Counted from the first letter of the stretch, positions 16,552 to 26,200 are shown. The stretch: 64,000 bases of DNA from Mucilaginibacter sp. SJ (GCF_028993635.1 NZ_CP118631.1:3286001-3350000), one strand, 5' to 3'. Numbers and translations are program-made. The notes: generated from the letters alone by a model not told the origin.

Positions 16552-17916
16552 TTATTTGTTGATTTTTCCTGTTGATTTTTGTAGCGTGTAATAAGCCAGA
16601 CCAGCATCGGCTTTAGCCAATTCTAAGTTGATCTGTGCCTGGTAAAGCAATGTTTCGGCATCGGCCCTGTCTGTAGCTGAAGCGATATTGCTTTTGTATT
16701 TTGACTCGAGGATCTTGTTGTTTTCACCAGCCTGATCAATAGAGGTTTGTAAAAGTTTAACCTTTTCAAGTGCCTGGGTGTAGCTTTGGTAGCTTTGGTT
16801 AACCTCGTTTTTCACACGATCTGTGGTGATACTTTTGTTAATATCAACCTGCTGGCTCTGAATCTGAGCTTCTTTTACCTTATTCTTGTTAGTCCACAAC
16901 GAGCCGAAGTTCCATGACAGCGTTAAGCCGGCCGATAGCGGGGTAATAAAATTACCGCTTTTAGGTATAGGGTTGGAGCTAACATCTACGTAGTAGCCTG
17001 CAACCGAAGCGCCTAAAGTTGGCAGCTCATTAGCTTTAATGCTTTTGATATTGGTTTCGGCAACGCGGCTGCGTAATGCGAATTGCTTAAATTCAGGGCG
17101 TACAGCCATTGCTGTATCAAGGTAAGCTGCCAGCGGCGCTACCTGCCTGTCGGCCTCGTTGATCTGGTCGATATTTAGCTGTGTACCTTCGGGTAAGCCT
17201 AACAACACATTAAGGTTATAGTTAATGATACGACGGTTAGTTTCCAGGTCAACACCGTTAACTTCAATGTTTGAGCGTTGTAATTGAAAGCGCAGTACAT
17301 CATTTTTGGTAACTAACCCCTGCTCAAAAAAGCGTTGAGCCTGTTTAATCTGGGCATCAACAGTAGTTAAATTTTGTGCTACTACTTTTTTACTTTGCAA
17401 TACTTTGTATAAATTGTAGTATGAGCTGATGATGTCATAAGTGATCTGATCTTTATCATTCTCCACATCCAAACGGGCAACCTGTGTAAGCAGGTCGGTT
17501 GATTGGCGGGCGTACTTCAATTTGCCACCGGCAAATATGGTTTGGTTTAAAGTAAGGATCCCCAGATAGGCATCAGCGCGATTAGGCAGGTTAAAACTTT
17601 CCGAACCTAAAGCCAGCCTGTTCGCCGGAATTTCGGCGTGGTTATAACCGTAGCTTACTTTACCTGTTGGCAGGGCCTCATCTTTAGCCTGATTATATTC
17701 AGAAACAGCCTGTTCAACCTTCGAGTTTGATAGCTTTAAGGTTTTGCTGTTTTCGAGGCCAAGTTTAATAGCCTCGTCAAGTGTGATTGTCCTGTCTTGT
17801 GCATTTACAGCAAAAGGCAGGCTTAAAACTATGAGGGCGATACTGCCGCGAAAAACGGGCCGTAACACCTGCTTTAATAGCTTAAGGTGATTGGTTTTGT
17901 TATTTTGAGTTGTCAT
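16552..17916 (-). CDS. TolC-family outer-membrane efflux channel
   Basis: 454 residues. A signal peptide (hydrophobic 20-40, cut after VNAQD) precedes two copies of the outer-membrane efflux repeat: residues about 45-235, starting ITLDEAIKLGLENSKTLKLS, and about 255-445 with long amphipathic helices. It forms the trimeric channel of the tripartite exporter. The first 17 bp overlap the end of tetR (17900-17916), giving coupled translation with the regulator. Confidence 0.93.
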   Translation of the reverse strand: MTTQNNKTNHLKLLKQVLRPVFRGSIALIVLSLPFAVNAQDRTITLDEAIKLGLENSKTLKLSNSKVEQAVSEYNQAKDEALPTGKVSYGYNHAEIPANRLALGSESFNLPNRADAYLGILTLNQTIFAGGKLKYARQSTDLLTQVARLDVENDKDQITYDIISSYYNLYKVLQSKKVVAQNLTTVDAQIKQAQRFFEQGLVTKNDVLRFQLQRSNIEVNGVDLETNRRIINYNLNVLLGLPEGTQLNIDQINEADRQVAPLAAYLDTAMAVRPEFKQFALRSRVAETNIKSIKANELPTLGASVAGYYVDVSSNPIPKSGNFITPLSAGLTLSWNFGSLWTNKNKVKEAQIQSQQVDINKSITTDRVKNEVNQSYQSYTQALEKVKLLQTSIDQAGENNKILESKYKSNIASATDRADAETLLYQAQINLELAKADAGLAYYTLQKSTGKINK

Positions 17917-18547
17917 GTTCTTTTACTAAATAAGCTTTTAAAAGTCTTTTCATGTATGTTTTAACACGTGGTTTCAGTTCATTTTCCATAAACTTTTCAT
18001 CACGAATATCATGTCCCAGTATTAATGATGATATCTGCGGCATGTTAACTATATAATTTTTGGTGCCGAAGAGGGTGGCAATTACGAGGGGGATATCAAC
18101 ATCTTTATAAAACAGGCCGTTGTTTACGCCCTCTTCCATAATCCTTTTTACCTCATAAACATTTACCATCAGTATTTCGATGATCTTATCCGTAAGATCT
18201 TCGCGTTTGTTCATGGATACTTCCCTGTTGATGAGCTTTTGAAAGCAATTGTTGGCGATAATACGCTCAACGTAATTGTCAATACATTTATCCAGTTTAT
18301 CCCAGGCCGACATGCTTTCATCATTACCGATGTTTTGCAGCAGCGTGCGGAACGAATTGATTTTGCGTTGAAAAATTGCCAGGAATAGCCCTTCTTTTGA
18401 TCCAAAATAGTAATTGAGCATAGCCATGTTTACACCGGCTTCGCCCGATATGGTACGGGTGGAGGCACCGTCATAACCCAAATCCGCAAACACCTTTTCG
18501 GCTACGTCGAGGATGTGGTCTTTTTTATCTATTTTATCTTTTTCCAT
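17900..18547 (-). CDS. TetR-family regulator of the efflux operon
   Basis: 215 residues. The N-terminal helix-turn-helix is at about 10-57: ILDVAEKVFADLGYDGASTR, then the recognition helix region MAMLNYYFGSKEGLF. The C-terminal ligand domain is family-variable. It is the first gene of the operon and overlaps tolC, so it controls its own transcription if it binds the palindromes just upstream (18566-18585 and 18611-18626), the nearer of which overlaps the likely -7 box. Probably a repressor released by an exported compound. Confidence 0.93.
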   Translation of the reverse strand: MEKDKIDKKDHILDVAEKVFADLGYDGASTRTISGEAGVNMAMLNYYFGSKEGLFLAIFQRKINSFRTLLQNIGNDESMSAWDKLDKCIDNYVERIIANNCFQKLINREVSMNKREDLTDKIIEILMVNVYEVKRIMEEGVNNGLFYKDVDIPLVIATLFGTKNYIVNMPQISSLILGHDIRDEKFMENELKPRVKTYMKRLLKAYLVKEHDNSK

Positions 18548-18560
18548 TGTTTTAACGGCA

Positions 18561-18568
18561 CAAAATTA
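18561..18568 (-). promoter_or_regulatory. -7 box of the tetR-efflux operon
   Basis: Read leftward this is TAATTTTG, matching TAnnTTTG, 13 bp ahead of the tetR ATG. The palindrome at 18566-18585 overlaps it by three bases. Confidence 0.5.
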
Positions 18569-18585
18569 ATCAAACGATTGATTAA
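18566..18585. promoter_or_regulatory. palindromic operator candidate 1 for TetR
   Basis: TTAATCAA-ACGA-TTGATTAA, an exact 8-bp-arm dyad overlapping the -7 box. Its position and symmetry suit an autoregulatory TetR site. Confidence 0.65.
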
Positions 18586-18610
18586 GCGTATCGCTTCGGG
18601 GCAGAAAAAG

Positions 18611-18626
18611 TTAATCGGTTGATTAA
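18611..18626. promoter_or_regulatory. palindromic operator candidate 2 for TetR
   Basis: TTAATC-GGTT-GATTAA, sharing the TTAATC/GATTAA half-sites and 4-bp centre spacing of the first palindrome. The two centres are 43 bp apart, about four helical turns, so both could be bound on one DNA face. Confidence 0.6.
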
Positions 18627-18798
18627 GATTACCATCGAATGACAGATTTGTTTGACAGCCGGTTAATAAAACTGCAAAAAATAAAAGTGTTTGTTGAAAC
18701 ATTTAATATGAATCATTAAAAACCTTAACAGATTGATGGTCACGGTAATCGTTTTGTTATATTGTTGATACAGGAAATACAGAATATCTATCTTTCAA

Positions 18799-18806
18799 TA
18801 TATTTG
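18799..18806 (+). promoter_or_regulatory. -7 box five bases before the PIG-L start
   Basis: TATATTTG followed by TTGCT and the ATG at 18812. Initiation at the usual distance would place the transcript start at or beside the start codon, leaving no leader. Confidence 0.45.
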
Positions 18807-18811
18807 TTGCT

Positions 18812-21265
18812 ATGAAGCGTATCCACCTCATTGCAGTATTCCTGTTTACAACTGCATTTTCAAAAGCCCAAACCAACCCGCCTACCGATCTCGGTACCAT
18901 TCAGCAAAACCTTAGAAAGCTTGATGTGCTTGGCAGCGTATTGTATGTTGCGGCGCATCCCGATGATGAAAATACCCGGCTGCTGGCTTACCTGGCCCAG
19001 GAAAAGCATTATCGTACCGGCTACCTGTCGCTAACCCGCGGCGATGGTGGGCAAAACCTGATAGGCAATGAACAAAGCGAATTACTTGGTTTGATCCGTA
19101 CGCAGGAATTGCTGGCTGCCCGCCGGATTGATGGCGCCGAACAATTTTTTACCCGTGCTAATGATTTCGGCTTTTCAAAAGGACCGGAAGAAACGCTTAA
19201 AATCTGGGATAAGGAAAAGGTACTGGGTGATGTAGTTTGGGTGATCCGCAAATTCAGGCCGGATGTGATCATTTGCCGCTTCCCAACAACCGGCGAGGGG
19301 GGCCATGGGCATCATACCTCTTCGGCTATATTAGCGCAGGAAGCTTTTACAGCCGCAGCCGATCCAAACCGTTATCCTGAGCAATTAAAATATGTAAAGC
19401 CATGGCAGGCCAAACGCCTTATGTGGAACACCTTCAGCTTTGGCAGCGTTAATACCACTGCTCCCGATCAATTTAAAATTGATGTAGGTGTTTATAACCC
19501 AATCTTAGGTAAAAGTTATGGCGAAATTGCTGCTGAAAGTCGCAGTAATCATAAAACCCAGGGCTTTGGCTCGGCCAAACAACGCGGCGAATCATACGAG
19601 TTTTTTAAAACTATTTTGGGCGATGCCCCTCAAAACGATTTGATGGATGGTGTTAATACTTCCTGGAAACGGGTTAAGGATGGCGATGCAATTGCGGCCC
19701 TGGCAAGCGTGATCAGCCGTAACTTTATCAGCGAAGCGCCCGAAAAATCAGTACCTGCATTGGTGCAATTACTGGCAAAAGTGGAGAAAGTACCAGACAT
19801 CTACTGGCGCGAACAGAAAACTAAAGAACTAAGCAGCCTCATTGCCGCATGTGCAGGTTTATGGTTTGAGGCTTATGCTACCGAACCAACTTACTCACTG
19901 GGCGATAAGATTGGCGTACGGGCACAGGTGGTTAACCGTTTTAATTATCGCGTTAAAATAAACAACATTGATGCCAATGATAGCTCTTTGGCTTTGCAAA
20001 GCACGGAGATCCCATTTAATCAACTGCAAACGTTTGAAACTACTGCCGCTGCTTCCATGCTAACGCAGCCTTACTGGCTGGCTGCACCCCATCCAATAGG
20101 TGTTTACACGTTGCCGGATAACACGCTTGCCGGTAACCCCGAAAACCCTGACCTGCCAAAAGTTACTTTCCAATTTATTATTGAGGGTAAGCCCATCAAT
20201 ATCGACCGCCGAATTGTATATAAATACGTTGACCCGGTTAGGGGCGAGGTTTATCAGCCTATTGAAATAACACCGCCTGTAACCGCTAACGTTGAAGACA
20301 AGGATTATATTTTCAGTACGCAACAAGCACAAACAATACTGGTAAAGTTGAAAAGTTTTACCAAAGCAAGCGGTACCATCAGCCTGAAACCCGCTGCCGG
20401 CTGGAAAATAAATCCCGAAAAAATTGACTTCACCGATAAGGACAAAAATGAGGAATGGTCGGTAGCATTTACAGTTAGTCCAACCGATACCAAAACCAAA
20501 ACAACCGATCTGGAAGCGGTGGTTAACGCCAATGGCAAACCATTTTCACTTAGTCTTCACCGGATCAGGTATGACCACGTGCCGGCCATTACTTTGTTTC
20601 CGACTGCGCAAACAAAGCTTGTTTACCTCGACCTGAAAAACAACGGCAAAAGAATAGGCTACATTGCCGGTGCCGGCGACCAAATGCCCGAAGCTTTGCG
20701 CCAGGTAGGCTACGAAGTACACATGCTAAGCGAAAACGAAGTAATGAACGGTGATCTTTCAGGCTACGACGCCATCGTAACCGGCGTACGTGCATACAAT
20801 GTGAAAGAGCGACTTGCTTATCAGCAATCGAAGTTAATGGCATATGTTAAGAACGGCGGCAACCTGGTAGTGCAATACAATAACAACAATGGCATCGTGG
20901 TAAAACAGATAGGCCCATATCCGTTTACCGTAGTGAACAGGAGGGTTACTGATGAAAATGCGGAGATAACTGTCTTAGATCCGCAAAACCCGGTGCTGAA
21001 TTACCCTAACAAAATAACTAATGACGATTTCAACGGATGGATCCAGGAACGCGGTTTATATTATGTAAGCAATATCGATCCGCAATATAAGCCCATTCTC
21101 CAAATGCACGATAAAGGCGAAGAACCACTTAACGGGTCACTTATAGTTGGCGATTATGGTAAGGGCAGGTTTATATACACTTCCCTGGCATTTTTCAGGG
21201 AGCTACCTGCCGGTGTGCCCGGAGCTTACAGGTTGTTCATTAACTTGCTGAGCAAGCCAAAGTAA
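18812..21265 (+). CDS. secreted PIG-L/LmbE family deacetylase
   Basis: 817 residues with a signal peptide (cut after FSKAQ). The LmbE-like zinc site is AHPDDE (48-53) and HGHH (165-168). Residues about 290-560 form beta-sandwich regions, and the C-terminal 220 residues resemble a ThuA-like/GATase fold (YDAIVTGVRAYN). The family removes N-acetyl groups from sugars such as GlcNAc conjugates; long secreted versions are common in Bacteroidota and Planctomycetes, with substrates mostly unknown. A transcription-stop hairpin follows at 21295. The gene is single, with no operon partner. Confidence 0.9.
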   Translation: MKRIHLIAVFLFTTAFSKAQTNPPTDLGTIQQNLRKLDVLGSVLYVAAHPDDENTRLLAYLAQEKHYRTGYLSLTRGDGGQNLIGNEQSELLGLIRTQELLAARRIDGAEQFFTRANDFGFSKGPEETLKIWDKEKVLGDVVWVIRKFRPDVIICRFPTTGEGGHGHHTSSAILAQEAFTAAADPNRYPEQLKYVKPWQAKRLMWNTFSFGSVNTTAPDQFKIDVGVYNPILGKSYGEIAAESRSNHKTQGFGSAKQRGESYEFFKTILGDAPQNDLMDGVNTSWKRVKDGDAIAALASVISRNFISEAPEKSVPALVQLLAKVEKVPDIYWREQKTKELSSLIAACAGLWFEAYATEPTYSLGDKIGVRAQVVNRFNYRVKINNIDANDSSLALQSTEIPFNQLQTFETTAAASMLTQPYWLAAPHPIGVYTLPDNTLAGNPENPDLPKVTFQFIIEGKPINIDRRIVYKYVDPVRGEVYQPIEITPPVTANVEDKDYIFSTQQAQTILVKLKSFTKASGTISLKPAAGWKINPEKIDFTDKDKNEEWSVAFTVSPTDTKTKTTDLEAVVNANGKPFSLSLHRIRYDHVPAITLFPTAQTKLVYLDLKNNGKRIGYIAGAGDQMPEALRQVGYEVHMLSENEVMNGDLSGYDAIVTGVRAYNVKERLAYQQSKLMAYVKNGGNLVVQYNNNNGIVVKQIGPYPFTVVNRRVTDENAEITVLDPQNPVLNYPNKITNDDFNGWIQERGLYYVSNIDPQYKPILQMHDKGEEPLNGSLIVGDYGKGRFIYTSLAFFRELPAGVPGAYRLFINLLSKPK

Positions 21266-21294
21266 AAGAATAAACGCGTATTGCCGGGCGAAGA

Positions 21295-21324
21295 CATCAG
21301 GGTCCTCTATGAGAGACCCTGATG
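21295..21324 (+). terminator. hairpin after the deacetylase gene
   Basis: CATCAGGGTC and GACCCTGATG form a perfect 10-bp stem around a 10-nt loop, 30 bp past the stop. The following sequence lacks a T-run, so its efficiency is uncertain. Confidence 0.55.
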
Positions 21325-21613
21325 GAACGTTAAAAAATCATGATGACGTATAAAAATATTTTAGCGATAGTGCGTGGGCCGCGTTAGTGATAGTAGCGGA
21401 TACCGGCCATGTGGCTAATGCCTGTGCAGTATGAGCGGATAGCACGGCCGCAGGCAACGCCCATATTTATGATATTGATCAAAAAACACATTTAAAAATC
21501 AACAACTTACAATAACGAAGACAACCGACCGGAGGGAACTCATTAATACCTATATAATTATGAATAATCCCAAACTGTACAAGCAGCCACACAGAACTGC
21601 TCTTCTAAGCGGA

Positions 21614-21631
21614 GATTGCTTCGTACCTCGC
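21614..21631. repeat. single arm of the MITE-like repeat
   Basis: GATTGCTTCGTACCTCGC matches the right arm of the element at 47934-48028 at 17 of 18 bases. No partner arm is present, so this is a remnant. Confidence 0.6.
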
Positions 21632-21770
21632 TATTAAGGCTATCTTTATCTTTTCCTTTATTAAACGCGACTATTCGGCAAAAAACACTTTATGTTATCA
21701 ACAGGATGTCAATTTCATCATGTTAACAATTTTTTAATATAAAACTCTTTCAATTACAGTAAATTCTATT

Positions 21771-21778
21771 TACGTTTG
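21771..21778 (+). promoter_or_regulatory. -7 box of the SNF2 helicase gene
   Basis: TACGTTTG fits TAnnTTTG, 45 bp before the ATG. Confidence 0.45.
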
Positions 21779-21823
21779 AATTTTTTCTTGATGTAGCTTC
21801 AAATAATTTTTACCCTGAAGCAC

Positions 21824-24718
21824 ATGTTACGCGTCGACAGTTCCAAACCATGCCAAATTATTTATGCCATTGCCAGGCATGACTACCTGTCGTATGTTAT
21901 TGAACCACACATTGTTCAGCTTAATCCCAATGGTGAATTTTCATTAACACACCAGCGTTTATTTTCCAATACAGCCAAAGAGTTTTGCGAGTTTCTGGAT
22001 GATACTGATATCAGATTGATCAAATTGCTGGAGGAGATGGAGCAGGGTAACGTGATCAAAAGGTATTATAAAAAGCCAATCCGCCCGTTCGAGTTTTTCT
22101 CCAAGATCTTCAATGAGCAGATGTTCGATATGATCCGCCCCAAACTGGAGAAACGCATTGCCGAGGCCTTATCGTTACTTTGCGGCAAGCAGGTATACCA
22201 GATGAGCAAGGAAGGTTATCCCGGCGAGCGTAAGCTTCAGCTGGCTACCGAGGCGGCATCAGTGTTATTTCATTTCAGGCGCAGTGAAGAAGAGATCAGG
22301 TATTTCCCTACCATCAAATACCAGGGCATGCGCATTGAGTTCATGTTTAAAAATGCTGAGATCATTTGCAACCACCCGGCCTGGATGCTGCTTGACGATA
22401 CCCTGTATTATTTTGATAAGGAGATTGAGGGTAAAAAGCTGCAGCCGTTCCTGAATAAGCGCTTCATTGCCATCCCTAAATCATCGGAACAATCATACTT
22501 TGAAAAGTTTGTTGCCCCGCTTATCGAAAAGCATAATGTTTACGCTGAGGGTTTCATCATTAATACCGAAAAGTATGATGCCTGCCCTATACTGAAACCT
22601 ATTTATATTGAAGGCGGCACTTCACAGCTGCAACTTTCTTTTAAGTATGCCGGCTATGTATTTCCTTATGGCGATGGCAGGCACATTTCTGTGCGGATGG
22701 AAAAAACGGGCGATGATTACCTGTTTCACCGTATTAAACGTTCAACCACCTGGGAAAAAGGCAAAATGCACCAATTGGAGCAATTGGGGCTTAAAATAGC
22801 TTCCTCATTGTTCCAAAACCTTGAAGTTGCCGGCCACGATGAAGATGATGATCGCTCGTTCTCGGTTTTTGAATGGCTTAACCAGCATCATGGTCAGCTT
22901 ATTGAACAGGGTTTTGAGCTGGAACAGCCCGAAGGGCAAAAACGCTATGTATTTGGCAGTAGTAAAATTGAGCTTGAAGTAACAGAAAATAACGACTGGT
23001 TTGATATTAACGCCATGGTGAGCTTCGGCCCCTACCGCATTCCTTTTATCCAGCTTAAAAATCATATCCTCAATCATAAAAAGGAATTTACATTACCATC
23101 GGGCGAGATAGCCGTGATTCCCGAAAAATGGTTTTCACAATACGGCAACCTGCTGCACTTTACCGAAGGCAGCAATGATTTAAAACTTCGCCGTCATCAT
23201 ATTGGCCTCATCACAGACCTTGCCGAAGGCGAAATGGCCAACGTCACCATGACCCGCAAGCTGCAAAAGCTTACTAATTTTGATGAGCTTGAGGATGCGC
23301 CAATGCCTGTTAATTTTGAAGGTAATTTGAGGCCGTACCAAAAAGCGGGCTATAACTGGTTTCACTTTTTAAAACAATACCACTTTGGCGGCTGCCTTGC
23401 CGATGATATGGGTTTGGGTAAAACCATCCAAACTTTATCGCTGCTGCAAAAGCACAAGGAAGATACTGAAGAGGCTGGAGGAAAAGCCACTTCGCTGGTG
23501 ATCATGCCAACCTCGCTGATCTATAACTGGCTTAATGAGGCCCGCAAATTTGCCCCGCAGTTAAAGCTTATGGTACATACAGGCACCATGCGCTACCGCA
23601 GTGCCGAAGTGTTTGCCAATTACGATGTGGTGATCACCACCTATGGTATCAGCCGCATTGATATTGAAATGTTTAAGGGTTTCTTTTTTGATTACGTGAT
23701 CCTGGATGAAAGCCAGAATATTAAAAATCCGTCGTCAAAATCATACCAGGCGGTTAAACAGCTCAAATCGCGCTTTAAACTGATCTTGAGCGGGACCCCG
23801 GTCGAAAATTCGGTTAACGATTTGTGGACACAAATGTCGTTCATTAACCCTGGTTTATTGGGCGCGCAACAATTTTTCCAAAACGAGTTTGTGGCTCCTA
23901 TAGAAAAGAAAAAGGATGAAGATAAGGCCCGCAAACTTCAGGCTCTGATCAAGCCATTTGTGTTACGCCGCACCAAAGAGCAGGTAGCAACAGAATTGCC
24001 ACCCAAAACTGAAAATCTTTTCTACTGTCAGATGACCGAAGAACAATCCTCGGTTTATGAAGAGGTAAAATCCGAATACCGGAATGAGTTGCTGAAAAGC
24101 CTGGAGGATGGCACGTTCGCTAAAACACAGATCCAGGTATTACAGGGCTTGATCAAGCTAAGGCAAATTGCTAACCACCCTATCATGATTGACAAGGATT
24201 ATGAAGGCGACAGCGGTAAATTTGAAGATGTGGTGCATACCTTAGGCAACGTGCTTGATGGCGGCCACAAAGTGCTCATATTTTCGCAGTTTGTAAAACA
24301 GCTTAGCATTTACCGCGAACATTTTGAGCGGGTTGGCATTCCTTACGTTTATCTGGATGGTGCTACGCAAAACCGGGGCGATGTGGTTAAGCAATTTCAG
24401 GAGGATGAAAAAACGCGTGTGTTCCTGATCTCGATAAAAGCGGGGGGCGTAGGCCTTAATCTTACCGAAGCCGATTATGTGTTCATCCTTGATCCATGGT
24501 GGAACCCGGCTGTTGAGCAGCAGGCTATCGACCGTACGCACCGCATTGGCCAAACCAAAAACGTGTTCATCTATAAATTCATCACCAAAGATTCGGTTGA
24601 AGAAAAGATTTTGGCCCTGCAGCAACGTAAGCTCAGCCTGTCAAGAGCATTAATCACTACCGAAGAAAGCTTTATTAAATCGCTTACCGCCGAGGATATT
24701 AAAGAGATATTGGGGTAA
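21824..24718 (+). CDS. SNF2/Rad54-family DNA-dependent ATPase
   Basis: 964 residues. The helicase core is C-terminal: Walker A in ADDMGLGKTIQTL (about 526-538), motif II DESQ (628-631, where most members have DEAQ or DEGH), motif III LILSGTPVENS, and the second RecA lobe with AGGVGLNLTEADYVF and QAIDRTHRIGQ. The first 480 residues are a poorly conserved Bacteroidota extension without a named domain. SNF2 ATPases move along double-stranded DNA and remodel DNA-protein complexes, for example stalled RNA polymerase in the RapA branch. It stands alone with its own promoter and a strong terminator. Confidence 0.93.
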   Translation: MLRVDSSKPCQIIYAIARHDYLSYVIEPHIVQLNPNGEFSLTHQRLFSNTAKEFCEFLDDTDIRLIKLLEEMEQGNVIKRYYKKPIRPFEFFSKIFNEQMFDMIRPKLEKRIAEALSLLCGKQVYQMSKEGYPGERKLQLATEAASVLFHFRRSEEEIRYFPTIKYQGMRIEFMFKNAEIICNHPAWMLLDDTLYYFDKEIEGKKLQPFLNKRFIAIPKSSEQSYFEKFVAPLIEKHNVYAEGFIINTEKYDACPILKPIYIEGGTSQLQLSFKYAGYVFPYGDGRHISVRMEKTGDDYLFHRIKRSTTWEKGKMHQLEQLGLKIASSLFQNLEVAGHDEDDDRSFSVFEWLNQHHGQLIEQGFELEQPEGQKRYVFGSSKIELEVTENNDWFDINAMVSFGPYRIPFIQLKNHILNHKKEFTLPSGEIAVIPEKWFSQYGNLLHFTEGSNDLKLRRHHIGLITDLAEGEMANVTMTRKLQKLTNFDELEDAPMPVNFEGNLRPYQKAGYNWFHFLKQYHFGGCLADDMGLGKTIQTLSLLQKHKEDTEEAGGKATSLVIMPTSLIYNWLNEARKFAPQLKLMVHTGTMRYRSAEVFANYDVVITTYGISRIDIEMFKGFFFDYVILDESQNIKNPSSKSYQAVKQLKSRFKLILSGTPVENSVNDLWTQMSFINPGLLGAQQFFQNEFVAPIEKKKDEDKARKLQALIKPFVLRRTKEQVATELPPKTENLFYCQMTEEQSSVYEEVKSEYRNELLKSLEDGTFAKTQIQVLQGLIKLRQIANHPIMIDKDYEGDSGKFEDVVHTLGNVLDGGHKVLIFSQFVKQLSIYREHFERVGIPYVYLDGATQNRGDVVKQFQEDEKTRVFLISIKAGGVGLNLTEADYVFILDPWWNPAVEQQAIDRTHRIGQTKNVFIYKFITKDSVEEKILALQQRKLSLSRALITTEESFIKSLTAEDIKEILG

Positions 24719-24750
24719 CCGCCCCCCTAAAGCAACAGGGCTTTAAAGAA

Positions 24751-24785
24751 AAAGCGATGAGTAATTGGGGCTCATCGCTTTTTTT
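24751..24785 (+). terminator. intrinsic terminator of the SNF2 gene
   Basis: AAAGCGATGAG and CTCATCGCTTT form an 11-bp perfect stem with a 9-nt loop, followed by T7, 32 bp past the stop. Confidence 0.92.
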
Positions 24786-24797
24786 AGTCATGTTAAC

Positions 24798-24902
24798 TTG
24801 CGATCGTTTGCAACGAGCGCTTAATGTGGTTTAGCGTTTAAAACGCGAATCGGGCGATACAATCGCAAGACCATGTTAAGCACTCGTTGTAAACGAGCGC
24901 AA
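24798..24902. repeat. REP-pair (REPIN-like) element
   Basis: Arms 24798-24829 and 24871-24902 are 32 bp each and match at 27 positions as reverse complements. Each arm contains its own short dyad (CTCGTT...AACGAG), and a small palindrome GCGTTTAAAACGC lies between. This is the layout of paired REP sequences mobilised by RAYT transposases in other bacteria; no RAYT gene is in the window. Confidence 0.75.
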
Positions 24903-24921
24903 TATACGATTTAGAGGGGGC

Positions 24922-26178
24922 TTATTTTAACTTACTCAACGCCGCTTTCACTCTTGGTATCAGCCCTTCAATTTCATGAAGTGGGGTGGCACCTACCGAT
25001 GCACGGAACCAGTTAACCTCGTCGCCAGTGCCAAAAGCAGAGAATGGAACAAATGCAGCTCCTGCTTCTTTAATCAAATAAAAGTTTATATCTGCCGAAT
25101 CTTTCAGCACTTTACCGTCCGGAGTGGTTTTGCCGCTGTAATCTATTTTCAGGGTAAGGTAGATAGCGCCCATCGGTTCAATCGAGTCTACATTTAAACC
25201 GCTGGCTTTCATCTCCTGGAAACCTTCGTGCAGGGCAGTTAAGCTTGCCTGGATCTTTCCTTTTAAATCGGCAAGGTAACTGTTTACATCAGCCCCATCG
25301 GTTAAAAATTTGGCCATAGCCATTTGCTCGGGCTTTGGCGACCAGGCACCCATATGCCCTACTATGGCTTTCATATTTTCTATAACCAATGCCGGACCAA
25401 AACCCCAGCCCACGCGTACACCTGTTGCTGCAAAGCATTTTGAACCGCCATCTACAAAAATGGCGTAGTCCTTTAATTCAGGACGAAGGGTTACCGGATC
25501 GTAATGTTTATGCTCACCAAAAGTTAACTGCGAGTAGATTTGATCGTATAATAAATACAGTGGTTTCTCACCCGCTGCACGGCTCTTGTTTTCGGCAATT
25601 ACAAGGTCGCAGATCTCTTCCAGGTCCTTTTTGCTGAACATAGTACCGGTAGGATTTAAAGGCGAACACAACGCCAGCAAAGCCGCTCCTTTTAAATGCG
25701 GGCGAATATCATCTGCCGTAGGCATAAAATTATTTTCAGGAGCGGTAGGGATAATCACTGCATCGGCATTCAGCAGATCGCTGTAATGGTTATTGTTCCA
25801 TGACGGTGCAGGGAAAACCACTTTTTCGCCGGGGTTAACTACCGCCAAAAATATAGAATAGATCAGCGGGCGCGAACCTCCGGAAATCAGGATTTGATTT
25901 GGCGCATAATCAAGCCCTAAGCTTCTTTTTAAAAACCCGCTTACGCTTTGGCGCAGATCAAGCATGCCATCAGCAGCCGGGTAGTTGGTTTGATTATGAT
26001 TATAGGCGTCAATAATCTTTTCCTTTAGAGGAGTTGGAATAGGATAAATATTGGAATCGAAATCGCCGATGGTAAGGTTGGCGATATTCTGGCCTTGTCG
26101 TTTTAATTCGTTGATCTCGCCCGCAATCTTGATGATCTCCGAGCCATGCAAATTTTGAGCTAATAAGGAAACACTCAT
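24922..26178 (-). CDS. PLP-dependent class I/II aminotransferase
   Basis: 418 residues. The fold-type I landmarks are present: SGGSRPLIYSIF for cofactor phosphate, SPLNPTGTMFSKKDLEEI, the YDQIY aspartate/tyrosine pair, and the Schiff-base lysine Lys247 in GGSKCFAATGVRVGW. The final Arg in NWFRASVGA would bind the substrate carboxylate. It probably transaminates an aspartate-like or aromatic amino acid; specificity cannot be read. A -7 box (26201-26208) supports the start. Between the gene's promoter and the next gene lies an inverted heptad array. Confidence 0.92.
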   Translation of the reverse strand: MSVSLLAQNLHGSEIIKIAGEINELKRQGQNIANLTIGDFDSNIYPIPTPLKEKIIDAYNHNQTNYPAADGMLDLRQSVSGFLKRSLGLDYAPNQILISGGSRPLIYSIFLAVVNPGEKVVFPAPSWNNNHYSDLLNADAVIIPTAPENNFMPTADDIRPHLKGAALLALCSPLNPTGTMFSKKDLEEICDLVIAENKSRAAGEKPLYLLYDQIYSQLTFGEHKHYDPVTLRPELKDYAIFVDGGSKCFAATGVRVGWGFGPALVIENMKAIVGHMGAWSPKPEQMAMAKFLTDGADVNSYLADLKGKIQASLTALHEGFQEMKASGLNVDSIEPMGAIYLTLKIDYSGKTTPDGKVLKDSADINFYLIKEAGAAFVPFSAFGTGDEVNWFRASVGATPLHEIEGLIPRVKAALSKLK

Positions 26179-26200
26179 GGATTTATGTATTTATGAGCGG

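Larger units (their letters stand above)
21266..21823. other. intergenic mosaic between deacetylase and SNF2 genes
   Basis: 558 bp. It holds the hairpin 21295-21324, a GC-rich stretch at about 21370-21460 containing GAGCGGATAGCACGGCCGCA, a half copy of the GATTGCTTCGTTCCTCGC repeat at 21614-21631, and the helicase promoter. No coding frame of note. Confidence 0.55.
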
